Below the pieces are notes generated by a model. It was given only the letters and a program-made list of their open reading frames with translations. It did no database searches and was not told where the DNA came from. Source: Pseudomonadota bacterium (lineage in GTDB: Bacteria > Pseudomonadota > Alphaproteobacteria > Rhizobiales > Xanthobacteraceae). From it: a stretch of 15,592 nt of DNA. Location: contig JAEYVN010000576.1 of NCBI GenBank assembly GCA_023431725.1, forward strand, positions 1 to 15,592. The letters run 5' to 3'. Position numbers and translations under genes: made by a program. Of the stretch, positions 1 to 6,822 are shown one piece after another (the stretch's first letter is position 1; each line of letters starts with the position of its first letter).

Positions 1-27
1 GTTCTAGGACGGACTTCGACAAGCAAA

Positions 28-66
28 GCCTCGAAGGATCAGGCGTTGATCCTTCGAGGCTTTTTT
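28..66 (+). terminator. Rho-independent terminator of an upstream + strand gene
   Basis: A perfect 13-bp stem (28-40 with 48-60, starting GCCTCGAAGG) has a 7-nt loop and is followed by six T residues on the + strand. It most likely ends a gene left of the window; the sequence TTC TAG at 2-7 could be that gene's last codon and stop. On the minus strand the hairpin is followed only by a weak T-rich stretch, so it may also serve, less efficiently, the minus-strand gene ending at 88. Confidence 0.88.
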
Positions 67-87
67 ATTTGAAGATTTCTACAGCGA

Positions 88-534
88 TCAGCGGTGATGT
101 CCGCCACCGTGATGGCCGCCGTGATGCGCACCACGATGATGCGCCCGGGCATGGGCATGACGTGCGCCGCGATGGACCTTCTTGTGGCGAACGACAGTGC
201 GATTGCCCGCATGCCCGTTCGCATCGTGCCAGCTGCGGTGCCAGGAATGCCAGGTATCGTGCCAGGCGCTGTGCCACGCATTGTGCCAGGCGTAATGATC
301 GTGCCAGGCCCATGAGCCGCCGCCAACGACGACACCCGGACGCCAGCAGGGATACCAGCCGGCGCCATGCCAGCCGATGTTTCGCCAGCAACGGCCATTA
401 GCGTATTGCACGGGTTCGTTGATGTTGACGGTCACGGTGGCCGGACGAAGGGGAGCGGCTTCGGCGCGATCAGTCGCGGCAAGGCCGAGCGCAACCATGG
501 CAGCGGTTGCGATCGCGAAAATGAACTGACGCAT
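88..534 (-). CDS. Secreted histidine/tryptophan-rich protein with WH tetrapeptide repeats
   Basis: A 148-aa protein of unknown function. Residues 1-27 form a clear signal peptide (MRQF, hydrophobic core, AEA/A cleavage motif), so it should be exported. A short region of about 40 residues (with RCWRNIGWHGAGW and Cys49/Cys63) is followed at 76-104 by near-tandem four-residue units [A/S/T]-W-H-x. A His-Gly-Ala-Arg tail (HH pairs at 132-147) ends the protein. By count there are 22 His and 12 Trp residues. The start at 534 is chosen because the signal peptide begins there and a GGAG lies about 11 nt upstream; a longer reading to 600 adds an Arg-rich non-signal stretch. His-rich exported proteins often bind Ni, Zn or Cu, but that role is inferred. 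It stands alone between the transporter gene and the terminator at 28-66. Confidence 0.75.
   Translation of the reverse strand: MRQFIFAIATAAMVALGLAATDRAEAAPLRPATVTVNINEPVQYANGRCWRNIGWHGAGWYPCWRPGVVVGGGSWAWHDHYAWHNAWHSAWHDTWHSWHRSWHDANGHAGNRTVVRHKKVHRGARHAHARAHHRGAHHGGHHGGGHHR
223..309 (-). repeat. Tandem [A/S/T]WHx codon repeat
   Basis: Within the His/Trp-rich gene, a short unit recurs about every 12 nt (on the + strand seen as GTGCCAGGC variants). It encodes about seven consecutive or near-consecutive AWHN/AWHS/AWHD/TWH/SWHR/SWHD units. Copies differ at several bases, so this is a diverged coding repeat and not a recent slippage tract. Confidence 0.75.
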
Positions 535-704
535 TTCTCTGTTATCTCCAGTTTCTTCCCGGACCGGTCTAGGACGGGTTTGTAACCGGAGCGATAACAT
601 CGTGCGGATGCAATCTGCATTCGCCCATCAGGATGAACAGGTGGTATCCGAAGCGGGTTTTCGCGCGGCCAATTTTTCTGAATGTCGCCGTTGGAGATCG
701 GCGA

Positions 705-1640
705 TCACGCCGGCATGCTGGTGGTCGCGCGCCGCTGCCGCGTCGCCAGCACCACGCCGCCAACGATGAAGAGCGTGCCGACGAAGTGGTACCAGACCGG
801 GCGCTCGCCGAGAAAGACGATGGCAAGCGTTGTTCCGAACACGATGATCAGCGGATACATCGCCGCGACGGCGTTCGGCCCGATCAATTGAATGCTGCGG
901 TTGAAGCAGAGATACGCGATGATCGACGGGAACACCGCCATGTAAATAAAGATCAAAATCGTGCGCATCTCGAATGCCGGCATACCGACGGCCACGCTCT
1001 CCCAAACCAGAAGCGGAATCGTGAGGACCGTGCCGGTGATCGCGGTGATGGTCAGGAACGACATGGGATGGATCGGCGGGCGATACTTGCGTGTCAGCGG
1101 CGAGTAGAACGCGAAGATCAGAACGGCTGCTAAAAACCACATGTCGCCGCGGTTGAACGTAATCGCGTGCAGCACATCCGGATCGCCGCGCAGCAGGATC
1201 AGGAGGATGCCAATGAAGGAGATGGCAATGCCGGTCATCTGCCGCATGGACAACTTTTCACCCATGACAATGTAGGTGGCGACCCCGATGAGGATCGGCA
1301 GCGTGCATTGGATGAGCAGGCCGTTGATCGCCTGCGTGTATTGAAGTCCCCAATAGGACGCGACGGCATATCCGGTGGTGCCGGTCACGCCGAGAATCGA
1401 TAGCAGGCCCAGATTGGCCCGCATCACCGGCCAGTCTCGCTTCAGATAGGACCAGGTGAAGGGCACCAGGATCATTGAGGCGAAGGCCCATCGCCAGAAG
1501 CCGAGCGCCACCGGCGGCATCGATTCCATCGCGTGCCGGCCGAGCACGATATTCATGGCCCAGAACAGATAGGTGAGAGCGATAAGCAGATACGCCTGGT
1601 TATAGAGCCAGCCGCCAAACCGGCCGAAAACTGCGGCCAT
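705..1640 (-). CDS. EamA/DMT-superfamily membrane transporter
   Basis: A 311-aa polytopic inner-membrane protein with about ten hydrophobic segments arranged as two EamA-type halves. The first begins '[20 protein letters not shown]', with '[13 protein letters not shown]' following. The second half begins near '[22 protein letters not shown]' and ends with the '[20 protein letters not shown]...LGERP' signature, where the E of GERP is typical of the family. Members export or import small metabolites such as amino acids, purines or drugs; the substrate cannot be told from sequence. The ATG at 1640 is preferred over the in-frame TTG one codon earlier because GGAG sits 9 nt upstream. It is divergent from purA, across a 322-nt gap. 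Confidence 0.93.
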   Translation of the reverse strand: MAAVFGRFGGWLYNQAYLLIALTYLFWAMNIVLGRHAMESMPPVALGFWRWAFASMILVPFTWSYLKRDWPVMRANLGLLSILGVTGTTGYAVASYWGLQYTQAINGLLIQCTLPILIGVATYIVMGEKLSMRQMTGIAISFIGILLILLRGDPDVLHAITFNRGDMWFLAAVLIFAFYSPLTRKYRPPIHPMSFLTITAITGTVLTIPLLVWESVAVGMPAFEMRTILIFIYMAVFPSIIAYLCFNRSIQLIGPNAVAAMYPLIIVFGTTLAIVFLGERPVWYHFVGTLFIVGGVVLATRQRRATTSMPA

Positions 1641-1962
1641 CAAAATTTCTCCAGCCGGGCGATGGGGACGTCCGCCGGTCGGCGGACTGGCCCTTGCTAC
1701 ACAATGCCGCTGTGTCCCGAAACCCCGCCGGACGCATGACCGGGCTGTGCCGGCACCCAGGGCAAACCTTCCGAAAATTTCATCCTTTTCAACCGCTTAT
1801 TGGCCGCCGAATCCGCTCTGGATTGGCTCCTCGCCTTGCCTCGGAGCCCTGCATCCAGTATCGGGGGCGGGCCCTACGCTTCGGCTGGGCGCGATACACC
1901 CGGTTTGGCACACCCGGTTTCATGTCAGGGTCCGGGCGGCCCTCTGGAGGGAATTGAAGGAA
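1641..1962. other. Divergent intergenic region between the transporter gene and purA
   Basis: This 322-nt gap holds the 5' signals of both genes. No confident -35/-10 pair was found. Visible structure includes a 7-bp inverted repeat at 1671-1686, small dyads at 1810-1824 (AATCC/GGATT) and 1825-1848 (GGCTCC/GGAGCC), and a tandem direct repeat at 1896-1920. The purA reading frame stays open upstream to 1747, but that stretch lacks a ribosome site and protein-like composition. Confidence 0.5.
1896..1920 (+). repeat. Direct repeat ACACCCGGTTT x2 upstream of purA
   Basis: Two identical 11-nt copies (1896-1906 and 1910-1920) are spaced 14 nt apart, start to start. They end 42 nt before the purA ATG. 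They could be a regulator site or a leader element; neither is demonstrated. Confidence 0.4.
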
Positions 1963-3252
1963 ATGGCGAACGTAGTTGTCGTCGGTGCGCAATGGGGCGA
2001 CGAAGGCAAGGGCAAGATCGTCGATTGGTTGTCCGAACAGGCCGATGTCGTTGTTCGCTTCCAGGGCGGTCACAATGCCGGCCACACGCTGGTCATTGGC
2101 GACAAGACCTACAAGCTGTCGCTGCTTCCGTCCGGCGTCGTCCGCAACACGCTGTCGGTGATCGGCAACGGCGTCGTGCTCGATCCGAAGGCTCTGGTCG
2201 ACGAGATCAGCCGGCTGAAGGAGCAGGGCGTCGACGTCAGCCCCGACAATCTGCAGATCGCCGAGAACGTCACGCTCATTCTTCCGCTGCACCAGGAACT
2301 CGATGTCGCGCGCGAAAAAGCTTCGGGCAAGGGCGCGATCGGCACCACCGGCCGCGGCATCGGTCCGGCGTACGAAGACAAGGTCGGCCGTCGCGCGATC
2401 CGTCTGATGGATCTCGCCGATTTGCAGTTTCTCAATGGCAAGATCCAGCGGCTGCTGGCGCACCACAATGCGCTGCGTCGCGGGCTTGGCATGCCGGAGA
2501 TTGCCGAAGGTGACGTTTACGACCACCTTGCCGGCATTGCGCCGAAAGTGCTGCCGTATATGCGCTCGGTCTGGTCGATCCTCGACGAGAAGCGGCGCGA
2601 GGGCAAACGCATCCTGTTCGAGGGTGCGCAGGGCGCTCTGCTCGATGTCGATCACGGCACGTACCCTTACGTCACCTCGTCGAACACCGTCGCGGCGCAG
2701 GCTGCGACCGGCTCGGGCATGGGGCCTGGCGCCATCGGCTATGTACTCGGAATCTGCAAGGCCTATACGACCCGTGTCGGCTCCGGACCGTTCCCGACCG
2801 AGCAGCTGAACGAGATCGGCCAGACGCTGGGGACGCGGGGCAAGGAATTCGGCGTGGTCACCGGCCGCGCGCGTCGCTGCGGCTGGTTCGATGCCGTTCT
2901 CGTGCGCCAGACCGTCCGCACCAGCGGCATCGACGGGATTGCGCTGACCAAGCTCGACATCCTGGACGGCTTCGACGAGATCAAGGTTTGCGTCGGCTAT
3001 CGCCTGAACGGCCGCGAGATCGATTATCTGCCGGCCAGCGAGCATGCGCAGGCCGAGGTCGAGCCGATCTATGAGACCGTTGAGGGGTGGCAGGATGCCA
3101 CAGCCAATGCCCGCTCATGGGCCGAGCTTCCGGCTCAGGCCATCAAGTATGTCAGGCGGATCGAGGAGCTGATCGGCTGCCCGGTGGCTCTGTTGTCCAC
3201 GTCTCCGGAACGCGAAGACACAATTCTAGTGCAGAATCCGTTCGAGACGTGA
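1963..3252 (+). CDS. purA: Adenylosuccinate synthetase
   Basis: A 429-aa cytoplasmic enzyme that joins IMP and aspartate, using GTP, to make adenylosuccinate, the first committed step from IMP to AMP. The N-terminus [18 protein letters not shown] carries the GDEGKGK nucleotide loop with catalytic Asp13, and GGHNAGHT carries His41. Further family signatures are [13 protein letters not shown], the [19 protein letters not shown] block, [13 protein letters not shown] and [10 protein letters not shown]. Length is normal and the gene is intact. The ATG at 1963 is chosen because the family N-terminus begins there, with GGAGG and GAAGG purine tracts just upstream; the frame is open further upstream to 1747 without homology. 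It lies 54 nt ahead of the next + strand gene with no terminator between, so the two are probably one transcript. Confidence 0.98.
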   Translation: MANVVVVGAQWGDEGKGKIVDWLSEQADVVVRFQGGHNAGHTLVIGDKTYKLSLLPSGVVRNTLSVIGNGVVLDPKALVDEISRLKEQGVDVSPDNLQIAENVTLILPLHQELDVAREKASGKGAIGTTGRGIGPAYEDKVGRRAIRLMDLADLQFLNGKIQRLLAHHNALRRGLGMPEIAEGDVYDHLAGIAPKVLPYMRSVWSILDEKRREGKRILFEGAQGALLDVDHGTYPYVTSSNTVAAQAATGSGMGPGAIGYVLGICKAYTTRVGSGPFPTEQLNEIGQTLGTRGKEFGVVTGRARRCGWFDAVLVRQTVRTSGIDGIALTKLDILDGFDEIKVCVGYRLNGREIDYLPASEHAQAEVEPIYETVEGWQDATANARSWAELPAQAIKYVRRIEELIGCPVALLSTSPEREDTILVQNPFET

Positions 3253-3306
3253 CACGATTGGGAAATTGGGGACGACGAGGTGTGATCCAGGGCCACGACG
3301 GAAAGA

Positions 3307-4821
3307 ATGGCTGATTATTACCCGCTCATTGCCCGCGCCATAGCAGGCCTCGACAAGAATACCGGCGAGGCGCGCCGCGCTCTCTATGAGAGAGCGCGAA
3401 CGGCACTCGTTGCGCAGCTGCGGGCGACCGAACCGCCGCTGCAGGAATCCGAAATCACCAAGGAGCGCCTCGCGCTTGAGGAGGCGATCCGCAAGGTCGA
3501 GGCCGAGGCCGCTCGCCGGTCGCGGGCCGATGCGGCTCCGCAATCCGGTCCCCCTGGTGGTCCGAAAGGGCCTGCGCCTGCGCCGGCCAATGCGGCTCCG
3601 CCGCTCGCGCCGTCGGCCCCACGCTTCCCCAATTCCGCTCCGCCGGCCGCCAAGGCACCGCCGCGCCCCAATCCGCCGGTCGCGCCAGCGCAGCCGGGGG
3701 CAAACGGGCCAGCGGCGACACCGAAAACGCTTCCGCCGCTTCCGCCACGACCGTCGGCTCAGCCGATCCCTCCGCGTCCGTCGCCGTTCGACGCGCCGCC
3801 ACCGCCGCTTGGAACTCAGCCGCCGCGCCAGTCGCGCGATCCGTTTGCCGATATTCAGCGCGAGTTCGACCAGTCACTGGAGCCGCGGCTGGCACAGGAA
3901 GACTTCGGTCGCGAGATGCATCCGCAGGAGATGCGTCCAGCCGCCGGGCATGGCAATGGCCAGATGCCGCCGTCGGCAGATCCTTCGTTCCGCGGGCCGC
4001 CGCCGCTGCGACCCCATCCCGGCGAGACCGATGAGGAATATGAAGAGCCGCAGAAGCGACGCTCGTTCGGTCCTTTGATCAAGGCCGCGGTCGCTGTCCT
4101 GTTGCTGCTCGCGGTCGTTGGCGTGGTGTATTCCCAGCGCGGCCTGATCTCGGAATTCTGGCAGGCCTTCCGCAGTCCGTCGACCGATGTCGCCAATACC
4201 AATCAGCAGGCTCCGGCCAAGCAAGGGTCCGGCAAGATTACCGACCGGCTCGGCGGGCCGAGCGCTCAGAGCGGACCTGCCGTAGCCCAGCGTGTCGTGC
4301 TCTATGAAGAAGAGCCGAACGACCCGCAGGGCAAGCAATTCGTCGGATCGGTGGTGTGGCGGACCGAAACCGTATCGCCCGGACCCGGCCGCCCGCCGGA
4401 GCTGGCGATCCGTGCCGACGTCGAAATCCCGGAACGCCGGATCAATATGTCGTTCTCGATCCGGCGCAACACCGACCAGACCCTGCCGGCCAGTCATACG
4501 ATCGAGGTGATGTTCAACCTGCCGGCCGATTTCGCGCCCGGCGGCATTTCCAATGTGCCCGGTGTGCTGATGAAACAGGCCGAGCAGACCCGCGGAACGC
4601 CGCTGGCCGGGTTGGCAGTGAAAGTCACCAACAACTTCTTCCTGATTGGTCTGTCGGCCGTGGAGTCCGATCAGGCGCGCAATATCCAGCTGCTGAAAGA
4701 GCGGAACTGGTTCGATATTCCGCTGGTCTACAACAACAATCGCCGCGCCATTCTGGCCATAGAAAAAGGCACGCCCGGTGAGCGCGCCTTTGCGGAAGCC
4801 TTCGCGGCCTGGAAGCAATAG
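3307..4821 (+). CDS. Proline-rich single-pass membrane protein, unknown function
   Basis: A 504-aa protein with four visible parts. Residues 1-72 are a charged helical segment beginning ADYYPLIARAIAGLD, rich in Arg/Ala/Glu, probably cytoplasmic and possibly coiled-coil. Residues 73-235 are Pro/Ala-rich low complexity. One transmembrane helix lies at about 257-275, after KRRSFG. A globular C-terminal domain at about 325-504 (VVLYEEEPND onward) would face the periplasm under the positive-inside rule. Conserved homologues next to purA in related rhizobia are expected from memory; no activity is known to me. A weak GGAAAG precedes the ATG. The 54-nt gap after purA suggests co-transcription. The C-terminal domain resembles no enzyme I recognise. 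Confidence 0.85.
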   Translation: MADYYPLIARAIAGLDKNTGEARRALYERARTALVAQLRATEPPLQESEITKERLALEEAIRKVEAEAARRSRADAAPQSGPPGGPKGPAPAPANAAPPLAPSAPRFPNSAPPAAKAPPRPNPPVAPAQPGANGPAATPKTLPPLPPRPSAQPIPPRPSPFDAPPPPLGTQPPRQSRDPFADIQREFDQSLEPRLAQEDFGREMHPQEMRPAAGHGNGQMPPSADPSFRGPPPLRPHPGETDEEYEEPQKRRSFGPLIKAAVAVLLLLAVVGVVYSQRGLISEFWQAFRSPSTDVANTNQQAPAKQGSGKITDRLGGPSAQSGPAVAQRVVLYEEEPNDPQGKQFVGSVVWRTETVSPGPGRPPELAIRADVEIPERRINMSFSIRRNTDQTLPASHTIEVMFNLPADFAPGGISNVPGVLMKQAEQTRGTPLAGLAVKVTNNFFLIGLSAVESDQARNIQLLKERNWFDIPLVYNNNRRAILAIEKGTPGERAFAEAFAAWKQ

Positions 4822-4825
4822 ATCG

Positions 4826-4855
4826 AAAAAAGCCGCCGCATCGTGATGCGGCGGC
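4826..4855 (-). terminator. Rho-independent terminator for the DUF6894-like gene
   Basis: A perfect 11-bp stem GCCGCCGCATC/GATGCGGCGGC (4832-4842 with 4845-4855) is followed on the minus strand by six T residues (complement of 4826-4831). It sits between two convergent genes. The + strand lacks a T-run after the stem, so it mainly serves the minus-strand gene ending at 4858. Confidence 0.9.
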
Positions 4856-4857
4856 GG

Positions 4858-5115
4858 TCAATGCACCGACAGCGAACCTTGGCCGGGCTCGATCAAGGCT
4901 TCGGTGAACGGGAACTCGAGTACGATCTCCCCATCCTCGTCCGTGACTTCGATCGCAGCGCGCAGCAGGCGCGGCTCGGTCTCTTCGTCGTGCAGGATGT
5001 CGCGGATCATGGCGCGGGCCATGGTCCAGGCCTGATCGGGATCACGCAAATCCGCCCCATCCGGATCGCGGATCAGTTCACCATCGATACGCGTGTTGAA
5101 ATAATAGCGTGGCAT
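4858..5115 (-). CDS. Small DUF6894-type protein
   Basis: An 85-aa protein of the pattern MPRYYFNTRIDGELI-D-x-G-ADLRD-x-x-x-A, followed by an acidic segment 'VTDEDGEIVLEFPF' and a short tail. This is the layout of the DUF6894 family, common as multiple small paralogues in rhizobia; its function is unknown. Complete at both ends, no signal peptide or membrane segment. No good Shine-Dalgarno is visible before the ATG at 5115, but the family N-terminus fixes the start. Ends 3 nt before its strong terminator. Confidence 0.85.
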   Translation of the reverse strand: MPRYYFNTRIDGELIRDPDGADLRDPDQAWTMARAMIRDILHDEETEPRLLRAAIEVTDEDGEIVLEFPFTEALIEPGQGSLSVH

Positions 5116-5223
5116 GCAAACAGTCTGGCAGGAAGCTGTGACAGGATCGCGGCGAAGGCCGGGCGAATCGCAGGAATTCAGCCGGCCTCAACCTTGTCGA
5201 TTGGCGTTCGCCGATGGCCGGTG

Positions 5224-5709
5224 TCAGCGCAGGCTGACCTGAGCGACCTTGTCCTTGTAGTCTTTCTTGGGGTCGACTCCCAGCAGCATCTTCACGCCGG
5301 CCACGAGGCTGTGCTCGTCCAGCCAGATTTCAGCCTGCTCGACATCGAAGCGAAGAAGAACCAGTTTTGGATCCGTCTTGCCACCCTCGTACCAGGCCGC
5401 GACATACGGATTCCACAAGCGATCGATCACGGCCCGATCGTTGTCGATCCGCAACCCGCCATGGATGGTGGCGAAGAGGTCGTGGCCCTTCGACGCGAAG
5501 GTTGCAATGGCCCGGCTGCCATCGCGCATTTTTTTGACCATATGCTGATCGATGGCGGTGAAGAACCACAGCGGGCTTTTGTTGTTCTCGAACAGCGCCG
5601 TCATCGGCCGTGTGTGTCCGTCATCGACACCGTCCAGTCCCAGCATCACTGTCATATCCGATTTAAGAGCCTTCCAGAATTTCGCTTCGAGCTCCTCGGG
5701 TGTCGGCAT
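5224..5709 (-). CDS. Pyridoxamine 5'-phosphate oxidase-like general stress protein
   Basis: A 161-aa soluble protein of the split-barrel flavin-binding fold used by 'general stress protein 26' homologues (PNPOx-like). Recognisable blocks are an N-terminal helix PTPEELEAKFWKALKSD, the strand pair 'MTVMLGLDG...GHTRPMTA', 'LWFFTAIDQHMVKKM', 'ATFASKGHDLFATIHGGLRI', and 'LWNPYVAAWYEGG-DPKLVLLRFD'. The family binds FMN or related flavins; the substrate is usually unknown. A longer frame to 5940 exists, but GGAGG at 5716-5720 directly abuts the ATG at 5715 and lies 6 nt before the ATG at 5709, so 5709 is preferred. A near-consensus EcfG promoter lies at 5737-5761, consistent with general-stress induction. 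Confidence 0.9.
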   Translation of the reverse strand: MPTPEELEAKFWKALKSDMTVMLGLDGVDDGHTRPMTALFENNKSPLWFFTAIDQHMVKKMRDGSRAIATFASKGHDLFATIHGGLRIDNDRAVIDRLWNPYVAAWYEGGKTDPKLVLLRFDVEQAEIWLDEHSLVAGVKMLLGVDPKKDYKDKVAQVSLR

Positions 5710-5715
5710 GTCCAT

Positions 5716-5720
5716 CCTCC
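5716..5720 (-). promoter_or_regulatory. Shine-Dalgarno that decides the start of the PNPOx-like gene
   Basis: GGAGG on the minus strand. Its spacing is 0 nt to the ATG at 5715 and 6 nt to the ATG at 5709. Only the latter is a workable distance, which sets the N-terminus as MPTPEELE. Confidence 0.75.
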
Positions 5721-5736
5721 TGTCAATCGAAGGACC

Positions 5737-5761
5737 AACGGCTGGGGTAAACTGAAGTTTC
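5737..5761 (-). promoter_or_regulatory. Near-consensus EcfG (general stress sigma) promoter
   Basis: Read on the minus strand: GAAAC (5757-5761), 16 nt, CGTT (5737-5740). The EcfG consensus known from Bradyrhizobium and Methylobacterium is GGAAC-N16/17-CGTT, so there is one mismatch in the -35. The -10 ends 27 nt before the ATG at 5709, leaving room for a short leader with GGAGG. It lies just downstream of a terminator, so it would start an independent transcript. Confidence 0.55.
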
Positions 5762-5777
5762 CGCCGCCAAGCGAAGA

Positions 5778-5801
5778 AAGGCCGGGCGCGGGCCCGGCCT
5801 T
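5778..5801 (-). terminator. Probable terminator of the small membrane protein gene
   Basis: A 10-bp stem AAGGCCGGGC/GCCCGGCCTT with a 4-nt loop is followed on the minus strand by a short pyrimidine-rich tail (TCTTCGCTT) with interrupted T residues. It starts 24 nt after the stop at 5825. The stem is strong but the T-run is poor. Confidence 0.65.
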
Positions 5802-5824
5802 CAAAGCGAATGCGTCGGTTGGTA

Positions 5825-6109
5825 TCAGCGGACAGGAGGCGCCGGCTCACGCCTGGTCGTGTCGCCCGTCGTCTCGGGCGGTGTTGCCGAACCTGTCGTG
5901 CTGGGCTGCGTGATCGGGGCGCGCATATTGGTCGCGACATCCGATCGGTCGGCTATGCCGGCGTAATAATAAATGAAACCGCCCAGCGCCAACAGGACCA
6001 GCGCGCCCAACAGGAAGCTCGTGCCCGTGCCGCCGTCAGGATCGCGATGAAAATCCTGATACGGTTCGCGCGGCGGCTTTGTCGTGTCCCGGTACGGGTC
6101 AAAAGACAT
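5825..6109 (-). CDS. Small single-pass membrane protein, unknown function
   Basis: A 94-aa protein: a polar Pro/Asp/Arg-rich N-terminus (MSFDPYRDTTKPPREP), one transmembrane helix at about 31-50 (SFLLGALVLLALGGFIYYYAG), then a Thr/Pro-rich, probably periplasmic tail. No family recognised beyond the general pattern of small rhizobial envelope proteins. The ATG at 6109 has GGAG 7 nt upstream; the upstream in-frame ATG at 6124 would place that GGAG inside the gene. It is preceded by a perfect EcfG-type promoter, suggesting a role in the general stress response (inference). Confidence 0.8.
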   Translation of the reverse strand: MSFDPYRDTTKPPREPYQDFHRDPDGGTGTSFLLGALVLLALGGFIYYYAGIADRSDVATNMRAPITQPSTTGSATPPETTGDTTRREPAPPVR

Positions 6110-6142
6110 GGCGTTTCTCCGCATTATTTTTTTCGTGACGAT

Positions 6143-6168
6143 AACGCCGGTCCGTAGAAACCGGTTCC
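6143..6168 (-). promoter_or_regulatory. Consensus EcfG (general stress sigma) promoter
   Basis: Read on the minus strand: GGAAC (6164-6168), exactly 17 nt, CGTT (6143-6146). This matches the alphaproteobacterial general-stress-response consensus at every defined base. The -10 element ends 33 nt before the ATG at 6109 of the small membrane protein, a normal distance. Confidence 0.75.
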
Positions 6169-6246
6169 TTCACGGCATGCTCGGGGGCAGTTGCGGCTTT
6201 CGTGCGCACAGGATGCGCCAACGCGGAGGGTCGATCGCCTTTTTTC

Positions 6247-6528
6247 TTACCGTTTGATCTGGCGCAGGATGACGACGTTGTTGACGGATTCCTCGGACAA
6301 TCCCGTTAAGGCGTGATTGCTGTCGTCGCCGCGCGTGAAGGTCGGTACCGCCGGAACATCTACAGTCATCCAGTATCTGGGCCGCGTGCTTTTCGCCGAC
6401 TTCAGAGACTCGTCAGCTTGCGCGGCGCCGAGCCAGACGCTTTTGCCGTCGCTGATCCAGATCAGGCGGCCGTCGGAAGGCACCGTATCCATCGGGTGCC
6501 ATGAGCTCATGCTTTCGTTGTTGGTCAT
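6247..6528 (-). CDS. Small DUF551-like hypothetical protein
   Basis: A 93-aa soluble protein. Its N-terminal half, 'SSWHPMDTVPSDGRLIWISDGKSVWLGAA', follows the pattern W-x-P-x-x-x-x-P-x-D-G-x-x-I-hydrophobic seen in DUF551-like small proteins, many of them from phages and plasmids; the assignment is by pattern only. The C-terminus ends VVILRQIKR. The start ATG at 6528 is well supported by GGAGG 5 nt upstream. No enzymatic motif. It lies 294 nt after the LuxR-type regulator on the same strand and could be a separate unit. Confidence 0.7.
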   Translation of the reverse strand: MTNNESMSSWHPMDTVPSDGRLIWISDGKSVWLGAAQADESLKSAKSTRPRYWMTVDVPAVPTFTRGDDSNHALTGLSEESVNNVVILRQIKR

Positions 6529-6822
6529 CCCAGCCTCCGCTCACCGCCACGGTGTTGCGGCAATGTGAGAGTCTTCGATGGATTGCTCCGGCATCGTGAT
6601 GCCCGAACCGGATGGCGTTGTTGTCGAAACGTCATCGATGGATGGCGATACGATAGGCTCGTGATGGTTACGAATATGCTGATCGTCAGGGGCGTTGCCG
6701 AGCCCTCTGGAAACAAATTTTGCATATGGTCTTCCCCACGCCTTGCGTCTCACCGAAAACAGTGGCGGTTCCATGGCGTGCTGCAATGCGACAGGGGCGG
6801 CGTTCCGGCGGAACGCGCGGCT

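Noticed and set aside
681..704. Hairpin TCGCCG/CGGCGA after the transporter gene
   Set aside because: The 6-bp stem has no T-run on the minus strand, so it is not called a terminator.
1747..1962. N-terminal extension of purA by 72 codons
   Set aside because: Adenylosuccinate synthetases begin at [10 protein letters not shown]; the extension lacks homology and a Shine-Dalgarno.
1789..3045. 418-codon open frame antisense to purA
   Set aside because: It mirrors the purA codon structure, has an Arg/Ala/Asp-rich composition without any domain, and purA is certain.
3874..4818. 314-codon antisense frame over the proline-rich protein gene
   Set aside because: It is a product of high GC third positions; no ribosome site, signal or family pattern.
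4843..5913. 356-codon + strand frame
   Set aside because: It lies antisense to two recognised minus-strand genes (DUF6894 and PNPOx-like) and crosses two terminators.
6541..6786. 81-codon minus-strand frame ending 12 nt before the DUF551-like gene
   Set aside because: The spacing looks operon-like, but only about half of the third positions are G or C, there is no ribosome site and no recognisable domain.
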